Shown here piece after piece: positions 7,178-15,643 of a DNA stretch of 64,000 nt. The first letter of the stretch is position 1. The number at the start of each line of letters is the position of its first letter. The stretch is from Nocardia aurantia (lineage in GTDB: Bacteria > Actinomycetota > Actinomycetes > Mycobacteriales > Mycobacteriaceae): assembly GCF_009604425.1 (NCBI RefSeq), contig NZ_WEGI01000007.1:124001-188000 (forward strand), read 5' to 3'. The notes under the pieces were generated by a model. That model was given only the letters and a program-made list of their open reading frames with translations. It was not told the DNA's origin and ran no database searches. The translations under genes and the position numbers were made by a program.

Positions 7178-9685
7178 TCAGTCCCGCGCGAGGGCCACCG
7201 CGGCTTCGCGCTGCAGGTCGAGGAAGGATTCCGGGCTCACGTCGACCATGACCACCTGGACGGTACCGCCGCTGAACTCCCGGCACTTCGGTAGTTGCGC
7301 CGAGATGGGGTCGCCGGCGGCGTAGCCGACGCACAGGCCGTCTCCGGCCAGGCCGAACGGACCGATCTGGGCGCGCATCGGCCCGGAGGCGACCGGCTGG
7401 TCATCGACGTACAGGGTGGTCGTACCGAGGGATTCCGCGTGGTCTCCGGCCTTTTCGCGGGTGAATTCCACACCGAGCGAATGCCTTCCCGGGGTCAGTT
7501 GCGGGGAGACGAAATCCTGTTCCGGTGCGATGCCGAGGAAGTTGTAGACGTAGTGCAACACGCCGTTGGCGATGAACAGCACATGCCCGCCGAATCGGGA
7601 GCCCTGGGTGAACAGCACGCCCTCCGCGTCCCGATCCATCTCGACGTTGGCGAGGATCTTGTAGGAGCGGCCGCGGATGTTCACCGCCACCGCCTCGGGA
7701 ACCGGTGCGGCATCGGGATAGTAGAAATAGCGAGTGCGCGGCGGTTCGGCCTGCGGCCTGGGCGACAGCAGGATCTCGACCGCGGTCCGATCGTCGAGTG
7801 GCAGCACGAAATTGTCGCGCGCCTCCTCATCCCAGGCCGCGATCAACTCCCGCAGTTTGTCCGGGTACCGGTCGGCGAGGTTCGTGGATTCGGAGCGGTC
7901 GGCGTCGACGTGGAACAGCTCCCACTCGTCACGGTCGAAATGGCCCTTACCGCTGATCGGCGCGTGCAGGGCGGAGGCCTTCCAGCCGTCGGCCCAGATG
8001 CCGCGGGTGCCGAGCATGGCGTAGTACTGGCGCTTGCGGGTGGTGGGCGCGGCGCCGTCGTCGAAGCTGTACCGCATCGAAATCCCGTTCAGCGGATACT
8101 GTTTCACGCCGCGGTATTCCGCCGGCATCTCGACCCCGGCTGCGTCGAGGATGGTCGGCACGATGTCGACCGCGTGGTGGTATTGGTGCCGGATCTGCCC
8201 CTTGGCCCGAATTCCCTTGGGCCAGTGGATGACCAGCGGATCGCAGGTGCCCCCGGAGAACTGTGAGTAGCGTTTGAACATCTGGAACGGCGTGGAGAAC
8301 GCGGTCGCCCAGCCGGTCGGATAGTGGTTGTAGGTGTCGGGGCTGCCGAGCCGGTCGATGTAGCGCATGTTCTCGGCCAGATCGTCCGGATAGCCGTTGA
8401 AGAATTTGTTCTCGTTGACCGAGCCGTTCGGGGAGCCCTCGCCGGAGGCGCCGTTGTCGGCGCAGTAGAAGATGAGCGTATTGTCCAGTTGCCCACTGTG
8501 TTCCAGGAATTCGACGATGCGGCCGACCTGGGCGTCGGTGTATTCGGAGAAGCCGGCGAAGACCTCGGCCATCCGCGCGAACAGTTTCCTCTCGTCGGCG
8601 TTCAGCGAATCCCAGGGCCGGACCATGTCGGCGGGCAGTGCCACGTCCGCCGGCAGCGGATTGATCGGGGTGAGCGCGGTGCCCTCGGGCATGATGCCCT
8701 TGTCGATCATGCGGGCCAGCACCCATTCCCGGTAGGCCTCGTAGCCGTCGTCGAACCGGCCGCGGTATCGGTCGGCGTATTCGGCGGGGCTGTGGTGCGG
8801 AGCGTGGTTGGCGCCGGGGCAGAACCAGAGGAACCAGGGTTTGGACGGATTGCTGGAACGCTGATCGCGCAGCATCCGGATCGCGTTGTCGGCCAAGTCT
8901 TTCGACAGGTGATAGCCCTGCTCGGGAGGGTAGGGCTGGTCGATGAACATGTTGTCCTGGGCCAGGGCCGGATACCACTGGTTGGTCTCGCCGCCGAGGA
9001 ATCCGTAGAACCGGTCGAAGCCCATCTGCAACGGCCACTGCGACCGGCTGCCGCCGCCGGCGGCGTCCGAGACCGGCACGTTGTGGTCCTTGCCGACCCA
9101 GAACGTGCTGTAGCCGTTGTCCTGCAGCACCTGGCCGATCGTGGCGCACTGAGCGGGCAGCCGGCCCGCCGAACCCGGAAATCCGGTGGTGCCCTCCGCG
9201 ATCGACGCGAAACGATTCACGTGGTGGTTGCGACCGGTCAGGAAGCAGGAGCGGGTCGGGGAGCACAGGGCGGTGGTGTGCCACTGGGTGTAGGTGAGCC
9301 CGTTGTCGGCCAGCCGTTGCATGACCGGCATCTCGATGCGGCCGCCGTAGGGCGACCAGGCCGCCATCCCGGTGTCGTCGTAGAGCACGACCAGGACGTT
9401 CGGGGCGTCCTCGCGCGCGACCGGGGTCTGGAACGGTTTCCAGTCGGGGGCGGAATCGCGCACGTCGAGCGCGATCGTGCCGTCGAACCCGGCGGCGATG
9501 CCGGTGCCGTAGCCGGGCGGACCGGCGGGGCTGCCGTGGTCGCAGCCGGCGACCAGCGGCACCGTGGCGGCGCCCGCGCCGGCGGCGGCCAGACCGCCGA
9601 GGATCGACCCGCGCGACAGCCCGCCGCGATGGTGGCGTGCGGGGGATTGCGGCGGCAGGAGCTGTTCGTCGTCGAACGGCGTCAT
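7178..9685 (-). CDS. Sulfatase (arylsulfatase family, formylglycine type), lipoprotein
   Basis: 835 aa. The alkaline-phosphatase-fold sulfatase domain carries the C-x-P-x-R signature CSPTR at Cys141, the cysteine that is oxidised to formylglycine. Metal-binding patterns NVLVVLYDDTG (about 96-106) and FYCADNGASGEG are present. The N-terminus has a hydrophobic stretch ending in LVAGC (Cys48), so it is probably exported and lipidated; a single Arg before the stretch makes a Tat route possible but not certain. A C-terminal beta-rich domain of about 170 residues follows the catalytic part. It lies 87 bp downstream of, and on the same strand as, the formylglycine-generating enzyme that would mature it. 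The substrate is unknown. Confidence 0.9.
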   Translation of the reverse strand: MTPFDDEQLLPPQSPARHHRGGLSRGSILGGLAAAGAGAATVPLVAGCDHGSPAGPPGYGTGIAAGFDGTIALDVRDSAPDWKPFQTPVAREDAPNVLVVLYDDTGMAAWSPYGGRIEMPVMQRLADNGLTYTQWHTTALCSPTRSCFLTGRNHHVNRFASIAEGTTGFPGSAGRLPAQCATIGQVLQDNGYSTFWVGKDHNVPVSDAAGGGSRSQWPLQMGFDRFYGFLGGETNQWYPALAQDNMFIDQPYPPEQGYHLSKDLADNAIRMLRDQRSSNPSKPWFLWFCPGANHAPHHSPAEYADRYRGRFDDGYEAYREWVLARMIDKGIMPEGTALTPINPLPADVALPADMVRPWDSLNADERKLFARMAEVFAGFSEYTDAQVGRIVEFLEHSGQLDNTLIFYCADNGASGEGSPNGSVNENKFFNGYPDDLAENMRYIDRLGSPDTYNHYPTGWATAFSTPFQMFKRYSQFSGGTCDPLVIHWPKGIRAKGQIRHQYHHAVDIVPTILDAAGVEMPAEYRGVKQYPLNGISMRYSFDDGAAPTTRKRQYYAMLGTRGIWADGWKASALHAPISGKGHFDRDEWELFHVDADRSESTNLADRYPDKLRELIAAWDEEARDNFVLPLDDRTAVEILLSPRPQAEPPRTRYFYYPDAAPVPEAVAVNIRGRSYKILANVEMDRDAEGVLFTQGSRFGGHVLFIANGVLHYVYNFLGIAPEQDFVSPQLTPGRHSLGVEFTREKAGDHAESLGTTTLYVDDQPVASGPMRAQIGPFGLAGDGLCVGYAAGDPISAQLPKCREFSGGTVQVVMVDVSPESFLDLQREAAVALARD

Positions 9686-9772
9686 GACAGCAGGCTAGGC
9701 AGGCCGCGACGGCGTCCGGGCCGGATCTCGCGACTCGTTACCCGACTGCGGCGAATATCCAGCGAACTTGGC

Positions 9773-10675
9773 TCAGCCGGGTGTCACGCACCGGAATCCG
9801 AGATGGCAGGTGGCGGTGTCCTCGGCCTGGCCCTGGCGGGCCGCGGGCCGGTAGCGCAGGCAGTAGTCGGGTGCGCACAGGTATGAGCCGCCCTTGATCA
9901 CCCGGCGGGACTGGGTGTCGCCGGCCGGTCGCGGCGCGCAGCAGGAGCCGGCCGGGGCGTGGCCGGGGCGATAGGGGTCGGCGGTCCATTCCCAGACATT
10001 GCCGGCCGTGTCGAACAGCCCGTACCCGTTGGGCGGATAGGCGCCGACGACGGTGGTGCCCGGCCGGTCGGCCTGGCCCCGGCCGGGCAGGAACTCCCAC
10101 GGGAACCGGCCCTGCCAGGTGTTGGCCATCCGCCGCCCGCGTGGGGCGAAGTCGTCGCCCCACGGATAGGTCGCCGCGGGCAGGCCACCGCGGGCGGCGA
10201 ACTCCCACTGCGCCTCGGTCGGCAGCGTCTTGCCCGCCCACTGGGCGTAGGCGAGGACGTCCGGGTAGGCGAGCTGGGTGACCGGGTGCCGGGTGCGTCC
10301 GTCCAGCGTCGTGCCCGGCCCGCCGGGATGCCGCCAGTTCGCGCCGGGGACGTAGGCCCACCAGCGGCGGAAGTCGTCCAGCGGCACCGGTCCGGGCGTG
10401 GCCCGGAACACCAGCGCGCCCGGGACCAGCGCCGCGGGGTCGGCCTCGGGGAAGTCGGCCGGATCCGGATCGCGCTCGGCGACCGTGACGTAGCCGGTCT
10501 CGCGGACGAATCGGTGGTAGGCGGCGTTCGTCACCGGATGGGTGTCGATCCAGAACGGGTCCACGGTCGTCTCGCGCACCGGACGTTCCTCGGGGAAGAA
10601 GTCCGGCGAACCCATGGCGAACGTCCCGCCGGGCAGCCGCACCATGTCCTTGCGGACCGCCACCGACCCCTGCAT
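9773..10675 (-). CDS. Formylglycine-generating enzyme (sulfatase-modifying factor)
   Basis: 300 aa, FGE-sulfatase/DUF323 fold. It opens with MVRLPGGTFAMGS and has LPTEAQWEFAARGG (about 151-164), GNVWEWTADPY (225-235) and the diagnostic end GGSYLCAPDYCLRYR. Cys267 and Cys272 have the C-x4-C spacing of the two copper-binding, redox-active cysteines of true FGEs, so this should be an active oxidase and not merely a domain relative. The start ATG is preceded by GGAGG. It is the upstream partner of the sulfatase and converts Cys141 of that protein to formylglycine before export. Confidence 0.93.
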   Translation of the reverse strand: MQGSVAVRKDMVRLPGGTFAMGSPDFFPEERPVRETTVDPFWIDTHPVTNAAYHRFVRETGYVTVAERDPDPADFPEADPAALVPGALVFRATPGPVPLDDFRRWWAYVPGANWRHPGGPGTTLDGRTRHPVTQLAYPDVLAYAQWAGKTLPTEAQWEFAARGGLPAATYPWGDDFAPRGRRMANTWQGRFPWEFLPGRGQADRPGTTVVGAYPPNGYGLFDTAGNVWEWTADPYRPGHAPAGSCCAPRPAGDTQSRRVIKGGSYLCAPDYCLRYRPAARQGQAEDTATCHLGFRCVTPG

Positions 10676-10756
10676 CCGAACCTCCTGCCCGATCGACCGG
10701 AAACCCTCGCGCCGCGAACCTACTACGGCCCGGCGACAGAAAGGCGTCCCCGGCGC

Positions 10757-10864
10757 GCCGGACGGTCGAATCGCCGGACGGTCGAGCCAGGCGGTCGAAT
10801 CGCCGGACGGTCGAAAGGCCGGACGGTCGAAAGGCCGGACGGTCGAAAGGCCGGACGGTCGAAC
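10757..10864. repeat. Degenerate 16-bp direct repeats upstream of the FGE gene
   Basis: The core GCCGGACGGTCGAA recurs about six times. Three consecutive perfect 16-bp units (GCCGGACGGTCGAAAG) lie near 10802-10849 and diverged copies lie to the left. The tract sits in the 333-bp gap between the stop of the rifampicin monooxygenase and the start of the FGE gene. Another short repeat family (CCGGGC-GGTTCGAACC) continues to about 10930. No gene was seen in this gap. Confidence 0.8.
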
Positions 10865-11008
10865 GACGGACCGAGCCGGGCAGCCGGTTCGAACCACGCG
10901 GACCGTGCCGGGCGGTTCGAACCGTGCCGGCCGGGCAGGTGGCTCCGGGTCGGCGCGGCCCGGCACGGGCTGTACCGACCATGCCGGGCCGCGCCGCTCA
11001 GCGATCGG

Positions 11009-12445
11009 CTACTCGGCCGGGCCGAACCAGCGCGTCAGCCGGTCGGGCAGTTCTCGCTGGTCGTCGCCGACCCAGGCCACGTGCCCGTCCGGCCGCAGCA
11101 GTGCTGCGGGCACGTCGATCTCCTCGGTGGCGTCGACGACATGATCGACCCGGTCGGACCAACCGTCCACCGACAGCCGGCCGGTGCGGTCGAGCAGCAG
11201 GCCGCGGCCGGTGCGCAGTAGCTCGAACAGGCGCCCCTGCTTCAGTTGGATGTCCCGCAACCGGCGGCCGACCAGCGGATGGTTGTCACCGAAGTCGTAG
11301 CGGACGCTGATCGCGGTGATCTTCTCGATCAGGTACCGGTTCACTTCTTCGAAGTCCATCAGCTCGGAGACCAGGGCGCGGACCGCCTGCGCGCCGGGCT
11401 CGGTGGACAGCAGTTCCATCTGCGCGCGGGTGTTGGTCAGCACGCCGGCGGCCACCGGATGCCGTTCGGATTCGTAGCTGTCCAGCAGGTCCGCCGGGGC
11501 TCGGCCGGCGAGCTGGGCGGCGAGTTTCCAGCCGAGGTTGAACGCGTCCTGGATGCCGAGGTTGAGGCCCTGTCCGCCGGTCGGCGGGTGGACGTGGGCC
11601 GCGTCCCCGGCCAGCAGGACCCGGCCGGATCGGTAGTGCTCGGCCAGCCGGGTGGCGTCGCCGAACCGGGACAGCCAGCGCAGTGAGTGCGCCCCGAAAT
11701 CGGTGCCCGCGACTGCTCGCAACTGCGCCCGGATCTCGTCGAAGGTCGGTGCGATCCCGCGTTCCTCGGCGAGTCCGGCGGCCGGGACGACGACCCGGTA
11801 CATGCCGTCGCCGACCGGTCCGATGCCGAATCGCTTCTGCGTCTCCCGGATCTCGGTCATCACCGCGGTGATCGTCTCCTGCGGTGTGGTCATCGCCATC
11901 TCACCGATGAGGGTTTCGACCCGGCTCGGCTCGCCCGGGAATGCGATCCCGGCCAGTTTGCGCACCGTGCTGCGGCCGCCGTCGCAGCCGACCAGGTAAT
12001 CCGACCGCAGCCGCGTGCCGTCGGCCAGTTCGGTGGTCACACCCTCCTCGTCCTGGGTCACGGCGACCACCTCGGCGCCGCGCCGGATCTCCGCGCCCAA
12101 TCCGACGGCGTGCTCGGTCAGCAGTTGTTCGGTACGGGGTTGCGGAATGCCCAGCACATACCCGTGCGCGGTGTCCATCCCGGCCGGCCACGGTTTACCC
12201 ATCGCGGCGAAGAAACCACCGGTCTCGTGCCGCGTCCCGAATTCCAGGAAACGTTCCAGCAGCCCGCGCTGATCCATCAACTCGATGCTGCGGACGTGCA
12301 GTCCGAGCGAGCGGACGACCTTCGTCGGTTCCGGCTCCTTGTCCACCACGAGCGTGCGCACACCGCGCATCCGCAGTTCGCTCGCCAGCATCAAACCGGT
12401 CGGCCCGCCACCGGCAATGACCACATCGAACATGAACCGCCCCAT
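11009..12445 (-). CDS. rox: Rifampicin monooxygenase (class A flavoprotein)
   Basis: 478 aa, a p-hydroxybenzoate-hydroxylase-type FAD monooxygenase. It has the dinucleotide motif GGGPTG (about 11-16), the DG motif YLVGCDGGRSTVR, and the second FAD motif GDAAHVHPPTGGQGLNLG, plus the C-terminal thioredoxin-like domain with LLRPDGHVAWVG. By recollection the sequence follows the Nocardia Rox/Iri type closely throughout, including GLHVRSIELMDQRGLLERF and ITAISVRYDFGD. That family hydroxylates rifamycins and linearises or inactivates them. The start is the ATG 10 bp after AAGGAG. A rifamycin-associated element 120 bp upstream strongly supports this assignment over a generic aromatic hydroxylase. 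Confidence 0.88.
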   Translation of the reverse strand: MGRFMFDVVIAGGGPTGLMLASELRMRGVRTLVVDKEPEPTKVVRSLGLHVRSIELMDQRGLLERFLEFGTRHETGGFFAAMGKPWPAGMDTAHGYVLGIPQPRTEQLLTEHAVGLGAEIRRGAEVVAVTQDEEGVTTELADGTRLRSDYLVGCDGGRSTVRKLAGIAFPGEPSRVETLIGEMAMTTPQETITAVMTEIRETQKRFGIGPVGDGMYRVVVPAAGLAEERGIAPTFDEIRAQLRAVAGTDFGAHSLRWLSRFGDATRLAEHYRSGRVLLAGDAAHVHPPTGGQGLNLGIQDAFNLGWKLAAQLAGRAPADLLDSYESERHPVAAGVLTNTRAQMELLSTEPGAQAVRALVSELMDFEEVNRYLIEKITAISVRYDFGDNHPLVGRRLRDIQLKQGRLFELLRTGRGLLLDRTGRLSVDGWSDRVDHVVDATEEIDVPAALLRPDGHVAWVGDDQRELPDRLTRWFGPAE

Positions 12446-12565
12446 TCGTCGATTTCTCCTTCCGGCCGGTCACGCCGCAGCATCGCGACGCATTCCGTGC
12501 GAACATGCGTGAAACCACGATTTCCGCAGGTACCGGCCTCGGCGGGAGATTGTGCCGCATACCCC

Positions 12566-12584
12566 GGGCCTTGCCACAAGCCCC
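12566..12584 (-). promoter_or_regulatory. Rifamycin-associated element (RAE)
   Basis: On the minus strand it reads GGGGCTTGTGGCAAGGCCC. The published 19-bp actinomycete RAE consensus, as I remember it, is GGGGCTTGCGGCAAGGCCC, so there is one mismatch, at the centre. This element is found upstream of rifamycin-inactivating genes (rox, rph, arr, helR) and mediates induction. It ends 120 bp before the rox start codon. An AT-rich stretch (TATATA near 12595-12600) just upstream on the same strand may be promoter-related. Confidence 0.88.
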
Positions 12585-13063
12585 CCTGTGCGCTATATAT
12601 TGAAAAGGGAAGGAAAAACTCCCTCATTTCTTGGTGCCCGGACGCGCCGTTCTGCGATGTGAACTCTCGTCGAACTGGTCACCTCGGCAAGCGAAGCTTC
12701 GTCCGTCGCTCGGACGCTCGTACACATCGAGCCCGGCCTGTCGGCCCGAAAACCAGCGGATTCGCCTGGGGCGGAATGTCATTCGAACATGGCGTCGAAA
12801 TTGCACACGCGCCGAACGGGATTCGAGCGGCGCCACGGGGATACCGCACCCGCGCGGCCACGGGCACCACACGGGCTGCGGGGCGCCGGGCGTGGACTGA
12901 TCGAAACCTCTTCCCGGCCTTCGGTATCGCCGGTCCTCCGCGAGGATGTGCAGGGCGGTCGTCCTGCCCCGTCGGCACCGACGAACGATCCGGCATCCGC
13001 CACCGTCCCCCGATCCGGCCGTGCGGCCGCGTATTCGGCGGCAGTACGCGGTACGGTTGCGCC
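12585..13063. other. Intergenic stretch with no recognised gene
   Basis: About 480 bp between the RAE and the stop of the tet-type repressor gene. Its GC is more uneven than in the flanks. No frame here has a convincing start, ribosome site and protein-like composition. It may contain promoter sequence for rox and gene remnants too decayed to name. Confidence 0.5.
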
Positions 13064-13693
13064 TCAGTCGGTTTCGGTGCGGGCGGTGGCGCCGGCGACG
13101 ACCACGTCGAGGCAGTCCCGGAAGAGGTCGTCGACGGTGCGGCCGGGGGCGAAGTATTCGGTGATGGCCGCGACGACGGTGGGGTGCTGCCGGGTGAAGG
13201 TGGGCAGGTCGAAATCCTTCAGGGCGGCTTCGTCGGGGCGGGGGGCCTGTTCCTCGAGGACGTGGCCGACGGTGAACCGTTCCACGGTCAGGACGATGAC
13301 GCGGGCTCGGTGCAGCGAGATGCCGTGGGCCACCAGAGTACTCATCGCCAGTTCCGAGAGTTCGGCCATCTTGCGGGACAGTTGGGCCGACGACAGGACG
13401 CGGGCGCCGTCGGGGTGGGCGAGCAGGGCTCGGCGGAGACGTTCGGCGAAGGCGGTGAGCCAGGCGGGCCAGGGTTGGTCCGGGTCCGGTGGGGGCGGTT
13501 CGCCGAATTCCCGGGCCAGGATCTCGTCGGCCAGTGCGGTGATCAGGGCCGCCTTGTTGGGCAGGTGCCAGTACAGGGTCGGCTGTTGCACGCCGAGGCG
13601 GGCCGCCAGTTTGCGCAGCGTCACGCCGTCGAGTCCGTCGGCGTCCAGCAGGGTGATCGCCTCGGTGACGATCCGCTGTCGATCCAATGCCAC
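13064..13693 (-). CDS. TetR-type repressor (classical tetracycline-repressor branch)
   Basis: 209 aa. The N-terminal helix-turn-helix contains VTLRKLAARLGVQQPTLYWH, very close to the DNA-reading helices of the Tn10/RP1 TetR family (QPTLYWH is the recognition helix). The C-terminal ~140 residues match a TetR-C-like ligand-binding domain. The start is GTG with GGGAGG 8 bp upstream, giving M-ALDRQRIV. An ATG-like extension would run into the operators. Two tet operators lie between it and the divergent small gene/oxidoreductase operon, so it should repress both itself and them. Whether tetracycline is the inducer cannot be read from the sequence; no TetA pump is adjacent. Confidence 0.88.
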   Translation of the reverse strand: MALDRQRIVTEAITLLDADGLDGVTLRKLAARLGVQQPTLYWHLPNKAALITALADEILAREFGEPPPPDPDQPWPAWLTAFAERLRRALLAHPDGARVLSSAQLSRKMAELSELAMSTLVAHGISLHRARVIVLTVERFTVGHVLEEQAPRPDEAALKDFDLPTFTRQHPTVVAAITEYFAPGRTVDDLFRDCLDVVVAGATARTETD

Positions 13694-13715
13694 AGTTCGC
13701 ACCTCCCGGCGGCAG

Positions 13716-13752
13716 TCTATCAGTGATAGAGTTTTCCCTATCACTGATAGGG
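13716..13752. promoter_or_regulatory. Pair of canonical tet operators
   Basis: TCTATCAGTGATAGA (13716-13730) and CCCTATCACTGATAGGG (13736-13752) are palindromes with the classical tetO core CTATCANTGATAG. Their centres are 21 bp apart, two helical turns, as in the Tn10 tet regulatory region. They lie between the GTG of the TetR gene (22 bp away) and the divergent GTG at 13794 (41 bp away). Confidence 0.93.
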
Positions 13753-13793
13753 ACGCGGCGGCCCGGGTTGTCGCGGGGCACAGGAGAACTGTT

Positions 13794-14033
13794 GTGACAC
13801 AAGAACAGTCGTCGACGGATCGGCTGCATCGGGTTACCCATCGGATTCCGGGAGTTCCCGCGCATGTCGAGCGGGAGCCGGGGCATCAGGGCGGGATTCG
13901 GCACGGGTTGTCGTTGCCTGCCGCGCACGGGCATTCGGGGCGTGGGCGGTGGAATCATTCGGCGGGGCGGCCGCCGCGGGTGCTCGCCCGGTGGCAGGGC
14001 CGGATCGCGGCGTTCTTCGGGCAGGATCTGTGA
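13794..14033 (+). CDS. Small His/Arg-rich protein (79 aa), first gene of the tet-operator operon
   Basis: A GTG start is preceded by AGGAGA. The 79-residue frame has 8 His and 11 Arg residues and ends in an amphipathic segment, RIAAFFGQDL. Its TGA stop overlaps the GTG start of the oxidoreductase (GTGA, 4 bp), the standard arrangement for translational coupling, and it is the first possible gene downstream of the tet operators. No signal peptide or membrane helix. I do not recognise the family. It might be a metal-binding or RNA-binding peptide, or simply a leader ORF. Confidence 0.55.
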   Translation: MTQEQSSTDRLHRVTHRIPGVPAHVEREPGHQGGIRHGLSLPAAHGHSGRGRWNHSAGRPPRVLARWQGRIAAFFGQDL

Positions 14034-14989
14034 AGGCGGCGGTTCTGCACGAGATCGGGGGTGTGCCACGGTACGAGGACTTTCCGGATCCCGTCGCCGG
14101 CGACGGGGAGGTGATCATCGAGGTCCGGGCGGTCGCCGTGGAGAATGTCGATCGGGCGATCGCGGCCGGGACCCATTACGCGAGTGCGGGTTTCACCGCA
14201 CAGTTGCCGATGGTCCCGGCCTTCGACGGTGTCGGCACGTTGCCGGACGGCACCCTGGTCGGTTTCGGGAATCCGCGGGCGCCCTACGGTGCGCTCGCCG
14301 AGCGGACCGTGGTGCCCGCGGGGGCGTACGCGCCGATCCCCGACGGTATCGAGCCGACGGTCGCGCCGGTGCTGGCCACGGCCGTCACCGGCATGTCGAT
14401 CGTGACGGCCGCCGGGTTCACGGCCGGGGAGACCGTGCTGATCCAGGGGGCGACCGGGGTGGCGGGAAGGCTGGCGGTGCAGGTGGCCCGGCTGCTCGGG
14501 GCGGGGCGGATCGTGGCCACGGGACGGGATCCGGTGCAGCTGGCGGAGGTTCGGGAGCTCGGCGCCGATACGGTGATCGACACGTCGGTCGCGGACGACG
14601 AACTGGCGCAGGCGTTCACGGCGGCCCGCGGCGACGGGTACGACGTCGTGCTGGATTACCTCTGGGGGCGGCCGACCGGGATACTGTTGCGCACACTGGT
14701 TCCCGCGTCGTTCGGGTTCCCGCGACCGACCCGGCTGGTACAGGTGGGCGAGTCGGCGGGGGCCGCGCTCACCGTGAGCGCCGACAGCCTGCGCACCTCC
14801 GGCGTCGAGATCTACGGGGCCGCAAAGGGTTTGAACGCGGAAACGATGGGTGTGGTGTACCGGCGGATCGTGGACTGGACGCGGTCCGGGGCACTCGCCG
14901 TCGCGCTGGACGTGGTCCCGCTCAGCGGGATCGAAACCGCTTGGCGGCGAACCACTTCGAACGGCAGGAGGCTGGTCGTGACGCTGTGA
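14030..14989 (+). CDS. Zinc-independent MDR oxidoreductase (quinone reductase-like)
   Basis: 319 aa, a medium-chain dehydrogenase/reductase of the quinone-oxidoreductase type. It has an N-terminal GroES-like domain and a Rossmann domain with VLIQGATGVAGRLAVQVARLLGAGRI (the AxxGxxG NADPH motif near 145-155). The Cys/His ligands of zinc alcohol dehydrogenases are absent. It probably reduces quinones or enones with NADPH. The GTG start overlaps the stop of the 79-aa gene, so translation is coupled and both should be derepressed when the tet-type repressor leaves its operators. That makes it a candidate modifier or detoxifier of the inducing molecule. Confidence 0.82.
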   Translation: MKAAVLHEIGGVPRYEDFPDPVAGDGEVIIEVRAVAVENVDRAIAAGTHYASAGFTAQLPMVPAFDGVGTLPDGTLVGFGNPRAPYGALAERTVVPAGAYAPIPDGIEPTVAPVLATAVTGMSIVTAAGFTAGETVLIQGATGVAGRLAVQVARLLGAGRIVATGRDPVQLAEVRELGADTVIDTSVADDELAQAFTAARGDGYDVVLDYLWGRPTGILLRTLVPASFGFPRPTRLVQVGESAGAALTVSADSLRTSGVEIYGAAKGLNAETMGVVYRRIVDWTRSGALAVALDVVPLSGIETAWRRTTSNGRRLVVTL

Positions 14990-14996
14990 GCCGGCG

Positions 14997-15620
14997 TCAG
15001 TCGCCGGTGGCGCGGGCCGCGGCCAGTGCGATGCCGACGTAGCGGGCGGCCAGTTCGTCCGGGTCCAGCGGCCCCCCGGGCTGGTACCAGCGGGCGATCG
15101 ACTGGCACATGCCGAGCAGGGCCCGGGCCGTCTCGTCCGGGTGCGGGGTGGCGAAGGTCCCGTCGGCGACGCCGGCGGCCAGCACGTCGTAGAGGACCGT
15201 CTCGATCTCCTTGCGGCGGGCGGCGTATCGCTTGCGGTTGTCGGGGGACAGGTGGCGCAGTTCCAGATCCAGTGCGGCCAGGCGGGTCCGGTACGTCATG
15301 TGCCGGACGAGGGCCTCGATCACGTTCGCGAACTGTTCCCGCGGGCCGGAACCGGCCGCCGCGGCGGCGCGCACCCGTCCGGCGGCCTCGGTGGTGCCCA
15401 CCTCGAGCAGCGTGACGAACGCACCCTCCTTGCTCTCGTGGTGGTAGTAGAGCGAGGGCACGGTCAGCCCGACCCGGCGGGCGATGTCGCGGACCGTGGT
15501 GCCGTGGAAGCCGTTCTCGTAGAACGCCTCCAGCGCCGCGGTCAGCAGCGGGGTCAACTCCAGCGGCTCGTGCCGCCGCCAGTCGGCGACGGTCGTGGCG
15601 GGTGGTTCATGCGGCGTCAT
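14997..15620 (-). CDS. TetR family regulator divergent to thiolase
   Basis: 207 aa. The N-terminal helix-turn-helix reads GFHGTTVRDIARRVGLTVPSLYYHHESKEG (about 38-67), with the YYHHESKE motif common in lipid-metabolism TetR proteins such as KstR2-like regulators. The C-terminal domain contains YRTRLAALDLELRHLSPDNR, typical of acyl-CoA-sensing actinobacterial TetRs. The ATG at 15620 was preferred to a TTG one codon earlier; neither has a strong ribosome site. Two palindromic sites in the 147-bp divergent region suggest it controls itself and the thiolase. Confidence 0.82.
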   Translation of the reverse strand: MTPHEPPATTVADWRRHEPLELTPLLTAALEAFYENGFHGTTVRDIARRVGLTVPSLYYHHESKEGAFVTLLEVGTTEAAGRVRAAAAAGSGPREQFANVIEALVRHMTYRTRLAALDLELRHLSPDNRKRYAARRKEIETVLYDVLAAGVADGTFATPHPDETARALLGMCQSIARWYQPGGPLDPDELAARYVGIALAAARATGD

Positions 15621-15643
15621 CAACCACGGGACATTAGCCGGAA

